Shown: positions 55,890 to 64,000 of the stretch, piece after piece
How the letters are laid out: each line of letters opens with the position of its first letter
Position numbering within the stretch: the first letter of the stretch is position 1
DNA from: Arthrinium phaeospermum
Lineage: Eukaryota > Ascomycota > Sordariomycetes > Amphisphaeriales > Apiosporaceae
DNA length: 64,000 bases
Reading direction: 5' to 3'
Assembly (NCBI GenBank): GCA_006503535.1
Contig: QYRS01000005.1
Location: 2,604,001 to 2,668,000, forward strand
The notes under the pieces: model-generated
What the model was told of the DNA's origin: nothing
What the model saw: only the letters and a program-made list of their open reading frames with translations
Database searches by the model: none
Translations under genes and position numbers: made by a program

Positions 55890-56938
55890 ATGTCGTCCAG
55901 AGCCTCCCATATCTCAGTTTCGGGAGCTGGTTCGAGACCCAGTTCCGCCGCCAGCCGCAACTCTGATGATTTGCCAGATCGACGACTGGTAGCCGATCGT
56001 GATGAGCTCATGGACGATCTGATCCCATGGATCACAGGGCCACCGAACCAAGAGAAAAAGTTGCAGGGTCTGGGGACTGTCAAGGACCTGGTAGCCAGGC
56101 GCAATGAAACAAGCACTTGCGTGGAAGCTGGCGTTCGTACCCCCGTTCATATTGTATAAGAGATGCGTCAAGAAACGATTCACACAGATGGCCCTCGTGT
56201 GCTGACATTACAGTACCCCGGAAACAGCTTATAGCCGAATCAGCGGTTCGCTGTGTTACCTACGAGACGTTTGAATTCATACCAAACGTGGCATCGATGG
56301 CGGAACAGAAGCGATACATCGACGTGCTCCTCTACTTCCAAGAAATGGGCTTGGACATTGGGAAGCCTGTCAAGAAAGCCTTGGATGACTTATGGGGTAA
56401 GTCAGCACCAGTATTCCCAGAGACGGGGGGCATTTATATAAGTACCTTGTCGTACTTGCTGACTTATCAATCTCATCTTGTCCCAGAGGGCAAAGGCATC
56501 GAGGACGCAGAAGCCCGCGAGGCCGAAGTCAAAAAGCGCCTGAAGTGGAGAAACCTCGACAGCGAAACCGTGCCGCTCAAGGACCTGAACGAATACCTGC
56601 TCTTCCACGACTACATCGCGCAGGCCATCGGCATCGGCGCGCTGGACGACGTGGTCTACCCCACCGCCGTCTTCCGCGTCGCCTTCGAGGAGGGTCGCAA
56701 CAAAGACGACCCCAAGCTCAGGGCGGCATTCGTCGCCGCCGCCCGGTACCTGTACCACGCCAAGGGGCGGCTGGAGGCGGCCACGATGGGAGAAGGGAGA
56801 AGCGGGCCGGGGCTGCGTCTCGGTCCCTACGCGCCCCATACCTTTGAGGAGGACTTTGGGGATCAGCCGTACTGCATTCCTCGTTTTAGTTTCTGGCTTA
56901 CCAGCTTCGAAGCGGCGGCTGGTGTCGACGGCTTGTAG
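55890..56938 (+). CDS. Array gene A: unknown fungal family, three-exon member
   Basis: Exons are 55890-56132, 56228-56396 and 56487-56938, giving 287 residues. Intron 1 has donor GTTCGT and intron 2 donor GTAAGT; both phases (0, then 1) match genes B and C. Intron 2 is 90 nt and stop-free, so retention would keep the frame. Exon 1 is Ser/Arg-rich, then has MDDLIPWITGPPNQEKKLQG. Exon 2 contains RYIDVLLYFQEMGLDIGKPV and ends ALDDLWG. Exon 3 carries the family's best-conserved block: HDYIAQAIGIGALDDVVYPT, then AVFRVAFEEGRNKDDPKLRA, then FVAAARYLYHAKGRL. The rest is divergent. I recognise no named domain. No signal peptide or membrane segment is visible, so it is probably cytosolic or nuclear. 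Gene order and promoter similarity show that it arose with B and C by tandem duplication. Confidence 0.75.
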
Positions 56939-57648
56939 AACCTCTGAAGACCTATGGGTCCAATTCTCTTTCTTGCGTTCGCGTCGGGCATCGTCGGGGG
57001 CCTGGCTGAAACTCTTTCTATCTCTTCTGTTTTGGTCATTTCATTGGAAATTGCGGTGTCCTGTTCGTCATGCCAGTAGGACCACAAAAGGGACGGCCAA
57101 TCCACCGTTTGGCCAACATCAGTTCTGAAAAGGTTTTATGGGAGCACTCATTCATGTTCCTCTCGCGAGAGGACTAATAACACTCATTTGTTGTATGCTT
57201 AATGCGACTTCTCGCTCCAGTCAGGGGCCAAGTCTGGGCGCTTACTGTAGCTGTCCAATGTTGAGCAACCCGCCGAGGTCGCTCCAAGAGTTAAGTGAAA
57301 TATCTAGGTTTTAAGACACACTTCGTTATGTCTGCTGCAAGCTTTGGCTACAGCGCTTCCCTTCCCCGTCTTTTGAACTGACGACCCGTGGGATATATGC
57401 CGCATTCCAGACCTGAGCCCCTGACCTTGCTCAGCACTAACAGCAAACACGAGGGATTGGGCAGATCTACCTCTTTTTCCCCAACTTACAACACTAGTTG
57501 GGCCATGGAATGGGCAACAGCCCATTCCAGACCCGTCTGTAACATGCAGTCAGAAAGAACGACGATTATAAACTCAGCCAAAGTGCCACGCTCTGTCTTG
57601 GTTGGCACAGTTATCCCTTTACCCGACACGTTTTAACAGTCGAACAAA
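56939..57648. other. Intergenic, array genes A-B
   Basis: 710 bp. From about 57260 onward it is homologous to the spacer before gene C, and it ends with the TATA-like element at 57567-57574. No RNA or other gene was seen. Confidence 0.6.
57567..57574 (+). promoter_or_regulatory. TATA-like element, array gene B
   Basis: TTATAAAC about 75-80 bp upstream of the gene B start. It sits in a stretch homologous to the leader of gene C. Confidence 0.55.
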
Positions 57649-58562
57649 ATGGAAAATGAACGTGATTTCAATTCGGAGTCGTCGGATGAAGAGCCCGATT
57701 CGCCCGATACTTTCTTCGACCGAATGAAAAATATTTCGGTAGATCTAAGAAGGTGGATTTGTCAAATGGAAGGCTACCGTGTCGACATACAGAATCTGGA
57801 CGCAGTCAAAGAGCTTGAGGCCGATTTCAAAGAACCGGAAAACCACGATAAAATGAGGGTTAGCGATCCATACTGCGTGGCATAGGCCATATAGATTGCT
57901 GATCAGCTGACTGTAACCCACACCCAAAGAGAATGGCAAAACAGGCGATCGTAGATGTCATGTGGGAGATGCTCGTCGACGCACGAGCTACCGTCTCGAC
58001 GGAGGACCCGCAACAATTCATCAAACAGAAATGGGTCAAGAATACAGTCGTCGAGGAGGCGCTGGCCAAGATATGGAGTGAGATTTTCTCCGGTCATTGG
58101 CCTGAGCAGACTTTGCTGACATCCAATTGTTCAGAGAACTTAGACCTCATGGATGAGGACGAGGAATTCAGCAGCAGTGACGAAGACGTCAGTAGTGACG
58201 ACGACGGCAATTGGATTCTAAGGGCCGCAATATTGAAACACCATAACTGGAAGGATCTTCGGGACCCCACGGAAGAAAATTGTCGGAGATATGTCCGTCT
58301 CCACGACTACATCGCCCAATTAATGGGTCAAGGGCTGGTAAAGAGTGCAATCTACCCAATCTCCTTGGTCCTCATCGCTTTCGGCAGACAGCTACCCGAA
58401 GGGGCCGAAGGGGACCGCATCCGTAGTGCTACCTTTCTGGCCGCCACCAGGTACTGGCATCATACCGGAAGGGAGCTGCTGGCTATCACACGGGAGTCGG
58501 GTATCACCATCCCTGATACGCCCTTGTACAGGCATAGCTTCAATAATTGGGACGTCTTTTGA
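57649..58562 (+). CDS. Array gene B: unknown fungal family, acidic-linker member
   Basis: Exons are 57649-57858, 57945-58077 and 58135-58562, giving 256 residues. Intron 1 begins GTTAGC and ends AAAACAG; intron 2 (57 nt) begins GTGAGA. Phases are 0 and 1, as in genes A and C. Exon 1 is acidic, then has LRRWICQMEGYRVDIQNLDA, matching the W-I and L-D-x-V positions of its relatives. Exon 2 (133 nt, against 169 in A and C) is shorter and lacks part of the FxExxxxxxS region. Exon 3 opens with a Ser/Asp/Glu run (EEFSSSDEDVSSDDDGN), then the family block VRLHDYIAQLMGQGLVKSAI, and ends TPLYRHSFNNWDVF. Function unknown. The acidic linker, also present in gene C, could bind a basic partner or be phosphorylated; this is a guess. 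Confidence 0.75.
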
Positions 58563-59561
58563 GGAACCACTGTTGCTCACTAGTTGCTGCATTTGGAGCC
58601 AACTTTTTGCCTCCGTCAAACGTATATGATGCGCGAGCGGCGAGGGTCATGTACTTTTGGAGGACTAGTAGCAAATTGCTGCTCTCTTTGGTTTTATATC
58701 TCTTTCCTTTTCTTTTTCTTTTACTATCACTCGTCGATGTTTGGGTATGATTTCCGCCACGAATATGTTTGGGATGCCGGTTTGCACTGTTTTCAGAAAA
58801 GGGGGCATTGAGCCAACTGTGCGGCCCAGGACATTGGCTCACTGACTTCAGCACTAGTCACTCGCTATAACTTTCTCCAGTCTCGAACAATCAGTCGAGG
58901 TCGCTACGAAACCTTGAATGCGGATCATGAATACTTTTGGAGATGCGCTTCGTATATGTTTGCTGCAAGTCCCGTCTACTACAGCCTTTCCCCGTCTCCA
59001 AGCTGGTGACCGACCCATGTGGTACATGGCCCTTTCCAGACCCAAGCTTCGAGTTTGTTGCTTGCAACAAGCAGTATGGGGGAGGAAGGGAATCTGGTTT
59101 CGGCTTTCTACCGACTACCGACTACCCTGGCGTTTGCTTGATTGGCTCTTTGCACAAACTCACTCCATGGGTAGTGAGATGGATGTCCGTTGCTATAGAT
59201 CCACTGTACGAAAACTTTAGCAAGAAACAATGAACGCCCTATCCAGCCAGTTAGTAATGACAGGGTCACGTTCTGGTGTACCTATCGGCCAGCTTGTGTT
59301 TGCTGGGCGGACTTGTTTCGTCTCGAAGGCAAGCAAACCGTAAGGGTTCTTTGTCCGTTACTTCCAACAGATTGCTGGTCGGTCGATCGAGAGCGCTGGA
59401 TGGACAAACTAGACCTGTACGCAAAAGGGGATCGGTGAAAACGACGGCTATAAAGTGAGCCAACGTGCCACCGTCTGGCGATTTTCGTCTGCCCCTTTTC
59501 CCAAGTCAGTAATATTCCTATTCGAACGAACGAACGAACGAAAAAAAGCAAGCTGGACAAG
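58563..59561. other. Intergenic, array genes B-C
   Basis: 1.0 kb, homologous in part to the A-B spacer (from about 58880). A GAAC tetranucleotide run lies at about 59523-59541, just before the start of gene C. TATA-like element at 59448-59455. Confidence 0.6.
59448..59455 (+). promoter_or_regulatory. TATA-like element, array gene C
   Basis: CTATAAAG 107 bp upstream of the gene C start codon, in the block shared with the gene B leader. Confidence 0.55.
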
Positions 59562-60678
59562 ATGGAGCTAGCATACGGTGGTGAACTTCATCATGAAGCA
59601 AGTTTCCTGTCGTCGGGGCTAAGAAATTGGATTCTTCAACAGAAGACCACTGGCCCGGGCATAAGTGACCTCGACGAGGTCCAAGGACTCAAGGGCCTAT
59701 TTCAGTTCGGGGTCGTATATGAAAACCAGCAACACCTCGAACGAGCCAAGGTTGGTGACCCAGGCCAGTTGATGTGGACCCCAAAAGTTGTCCCGCCAAG
59801 CTGACTCGAATACGTGGAAAGCACATAGCAATTTTGGCGATCTCGGTAAACACCAGTTTGATATTCAATGAAATACCGAACGCCGCCTCCTCTCTGGAGA
59901 TACGACGATACATTGAAGTCGTGAACTACTTTGTCAGCGAGGGCTGGGTAAAAAAGCGAGTAGTCGTGAAGGCGCTGAGCGCGTTCTGGGGTAAGATTCT
60001 CTCTCTCCAGGATTCGACCTGACCGTTGCTGACGGACGTGCCATTCGCCCAGAGGATAACGCGAGCTTGAACAACGATATCGATAAGGACGACAGCAGTG
60101 ACAGCGACGACGAAGACCATGATGTCCACAGCGGCAGCCGACCAAAGGCCATGCTAGCGGGACACCACCGCCCAGGCTGGAAAGACGTAACAAGCCGCTC
60201 GGGAGTGAAGATGTACATCCGCCTCCACGACTACATCGCCCAACTCATGAGCCACGGAATAATAAAACGGGCCAGATACCCCAACGCCGTGTTCCGTGAC
60301 GCTTTCGGGGAGGGACGGGCCCAAGAGGATCCCCTCCGCGACGCCGCCATCGTGGCCGCCGCCAATTACTGGCACCACGCCCAAGAGCAGCTGGGCGAGC
60401 TCGACCGTGACCTTGAACAGTTGGACAGCCTCCTGCACGAAGACGCGGTGCAACGAGCCGCCGTGTGGCGCGTTGCGCAGGATGCGCATCGCGGCGCCGA
60501 CCTTGTTGGCGAACAAGGAGCGCGAGTAGACCGTACCCAAGCTCACTCACCATGGCAAGATGCGAGCCGTTACTTTCTCTTCCATCTCCTGCCTTTGTTA
60601 CTAGTTATTTATTTCGCGAAATTCCGTATTCGAGAGGAATCAATCGGGGTTTGCACTACAAGTCATCTAGACCGTTAG
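59562..60678 (+). CDS. Array gene C: unknown fungal family, long divergent C-terminus
   Basis: Exons are 59562-59750, 59822-59990 and 60053-60678, giving 327 residues. Introns are 71 nt (donor GTTGGT) and 62 nt (donor GTAAGA), with the same phases as A and B. Exon 1 has LSSGLRNWILQQKTTGPGIS, then DLDEVQGLKGLF. Exon 2 is 169 nt, as in A, and has EIRRYIEVVNYFVSEGWVKK, ending ALSAFWG. Exon 3 starts with an acidic Asp/Ser run, then YIRLHDYIAQLMSHGIIKRA and AVFRDAFGEGRAQEDPLRDA. After AANYWHHAQEQL the tail is unlike A and B, and ends in a hydrophobic stretch (YFLFHLLPLLLVIYF) that could be a membrane anchor. It could equally be read-through in a frame that has lost its original stop. The gene is probably expressed or only recently damaged. 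Confidence 0.7.
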
Positions 60679-61118
60679 ATAAGCACCCCGGCCACTCGTG
60701 ATACTTGAAACCAAATTCCTCCTTCTGTCGATATTCAGGCCTGGATTAGTCACTCACTATACCTTATGTCAATGCCAATCTTTTCAACTCCTGTGCTGTC
60801 AACATGTGTTACCCATGCGTCCAACATGCGCAAAATACAAGTATTCGGTAGGTCAATAGATGTATGAATTAGAAATCATGCTGTCATACGCCTTCGTTCA
60901 TCCTTAAACTGTAACACTTTTTACAAACAATACTGTAGACAGAGAGGGCCAGGCTGCGCCGTTTCAACCCTTCTGTTCTTTTCCGAGGTACTAGATCCGT
61001 TTCAAGAGCCAGTTTGGTGGTAATCATAAAAGCCTTTCCCGAGTCCACCCCAGTAAAAGCTCTCGTTGAGCCACACGCCACCCATATTGGCGCTATATAG
61101 CTCGATCGCTCGCTCGCT
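60679..61118. other. Intergenic, convergent 3' ends
   Basis: 440 bp between the gene C stop and the SURF4 stop; AT-rich. No feature. Confidence 0.6.
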
Positions 61119-62255
<1,137 letters not shown>

Positions 62256-64000
62256 GGTGTCGAGAGATGGGGAGGATAAACCTGCTTCGTTCGGCGAGCG
62301 CGTATAGTCAAGGATGATCAAGCTTCCGTGGAGACTTATCACGTCGAGGAGCAGCAGGTGGTGGTGGTGGTTGCCCGAATTGGTTGGGTTTCTGGCGGAG
62401 GACAGGAATCACACGTCGTTCTTTCCGCCAAGAATTCAATGCGAGAGGTTGGAACACGGAGCGCCGAACCTTTATAAAGAGGAAAAAATAATGTGGGTAG
62501 CAGACGCTGGCGGGAGGAAAAGCTGTCAAAGATGAGAGAAAGTAACGACAGCCAGCGACGTGAGTGGGAATGACGGTAAGTAGGGTGGATGGGGTGGGAT
62601 TTAAAAAGGAAAGATCCTTTTGAAGGCGAGGCGAACCGTCGGTGATGCGATGCCGAGATGAGAGTGGGAGAGAGCAATAGCGCACTGCTTGTGTCGTAGA
62701 GAGTGGTAAGGTAAGCTTCGGTATGGTGTTTGTTGCAGGCGACAACCGTGTCCTTTACTCTGCCAATTGGGCGAAAAGCAATTGTTGCAAGGGTGGCAGC
62801 TAAGACTTTCTTAAGTACTTAATGTATGGTAGGCCACTGTTTGTACTTTGAAACTACCGGAGATGCCCCCCTGAGCTTAAGTACTCCGAATGCCCGCTAA
62901 AAGAGCTCAAAGCACGGGAGATACCACCTGGCCCGCCCGGCAGGTCCATTGAGGGCCCTTAATTGGTTTGGTCTAGTGGTTTTCGGTGGGGAACAGCTGA
63001 GTAAAGAGGGCTGATGCTGAGAGCTATCGAGCTACATATCCCGTACTCCTCCCACTCAACGAACAGTAATGGTTGTTGACACTCAGCCCTTCGATACGAG
63101 TCAAGTTGCTGAAGAAGTCCTCACCGGCGACGGGCTGATGTCGATTGACACGGAGCGACTTCTGGTCTAGTAGCATCAGCCAGTGACAAGTCCGAGTTGG
63201 ACCATATCCGTCATTACCTTAAAGAGCCCCGGCTGCCGGGGGGCATGCTGTCCTTTTTGCCCATCACAAGCCACAAGGACAGCGAGCGGGCTAGGTTAGG
63301 GGACGATGGTGCTACACTACAGCCACCTCCGCACCTACCGAGCAAGTGGTGGTGGTGAGTTGATGCAAGGTGCCGTGCCGCCGCTCCCAAAATAGAACAA
63401 ACTATTAGGTGTTCTTTTCTACCATATACCCAGTAGTTTTTCCAACAGTAATCAGAGTCGTTTGTTAATGACATCCTCTATTCTTTCCTTCTCCTTCTAC
63501 GCTATATAGTATAGCGCAGAATATCCCAGGACTGCAAACCTCTATGTACGTCATTCCCTTGTGCAGCCATCATCAGTCGTGCTCCTGATGGATTCTTGAC
63601 CCTGCAGCGCAGCCTGCGAGTGCCCCGCAATCCATTAATAGTTTGCTCTTCAATAGCCGCATAGGGAGCAAGGGGTCAAAAGCTATGGCGTCTTTGCTGA
63701 TCGTATTCGAAAACCAATTGAATAACACGACAACTAGCCATTGGCTGAAGGCTGGCTTTTTGGTGGTGACGATGGTTACATGTAGTCCAGGTCCATCCGT
63801 AGTCTTGTCATTCATTGTCTCTACCAAGAAACCCGCCCTTGACCTACAAACATGCATAACTTCAACTCGGTTCAACCAGTCGCGACGCCATGCTTCCCAG
63901 ATCATGTGCGAACCATCAGACCGCCAGCCCTATGAGAAGATTACGTCGCATCAAAGTATGCCATATATTACACAATTCTGACTGAACTCAAATATCCCCC
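62256..64000. other. Upstream of SURF4 to the right window edge
   Basis: 1.7 kb. It starts with the SURF4 promoter and 5' UTR (GA-rich near 62340-62700 on the plus strand). Further right I see no supported gene, RNA or repeat. The next gene presumably lies outside the window. Confidence 0.5.

Larger units (their letters stand above)
55778..60678 (+). repeat. Tandem segmental duplication: three related gene units
   Basis: Three units, each a promoter and a three-exon gene, start at 55890, 57649 and 59562 (start-to-start 1759 and 1913 bp). The non-coding leaders of units 2 and 3 are visibly homologous. Shared stretches include TCTGCTGCAAGCTTTGGCTA (near 57329) against TTTGCTGCAAGTCCCGTCTA (near 58959), and ACGACGATTATAAACTCAGC (near 57560) against ACGACGGCTATAAAGTGAGC (near 59441). 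Exon-intron layout is conserved in all three. Confidence 0.85.

Overview
This is nuclear DNA of a filamentous ascomycete (Pezizomycotina, most likely a Sordariomycete). The evidence is short introns (about 50-120 nt) with GTRNGT donors and CTAAC-type branch sites just before the acceptor, monocistronic genes on both strands, and recognisable fungal orthologs throughout. The genus cannot be told from the sequence. No tRNA, rRNA, CRISPR array or intact transposon was seen. All gene models were built by eye from reading frames and splice sites. For most of them the exon phases close exactly.

Left half (1-35 kb): mostly conserved housekeeping genes. In order: the end of a low-complexity protein; ATP synthase gamma (-); DNA topoisomerase I (+); a CorA/Mnr2-type Mg transporter (-); CstF-64/Rna15-like 3'-end processing factor (-); prohibitin-2 (+); NEDD8/Rub1 (+); Elongin A (-); Rad21/Scc1 cohesin (-); a Pmr1-type Ca/Mn P-type ATPase (+); a small coiled-coil protein (-); and a PINX1/Gno1 G-patch protein (+).

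Right half (35-61 kb): an accessory-looking region. It holds a 1026-residue NACHT NLR-like protein (-), a DUF3716-type cysteine-rich protein (-), an inverted relic of the NACHT C-terminus (+), two membrane proteins built from a repeated module (+), a Myb/SANT protein (+), an MBL-fold hydrolase (-), a disordered protein (+), an AflR-like Zn2Cys6 regulator (+) facing a HeLo-pseudokinase protein (-), and a tandem array of three paralogs of a family I cannot name (+). The regulator and the HeLo-pseudokinase gene each carry one apparent single-base frameshift in a homopolymer run, 1 kb apart. A SURF4/Erv29 cargo receptor (-) at 61-62 kb returns to housekeeping content.

Taken together, a NACHT sensor with an NLR relic, a HeLo/MLKL-like protein and recently duplicated unknown genes look like a fungal self/non-self recognition neighbourhood. 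This is inferred from domain content and was not tested. The strongest candidate for something undescribed is the three-gene array at 55.9-60.7 kb.
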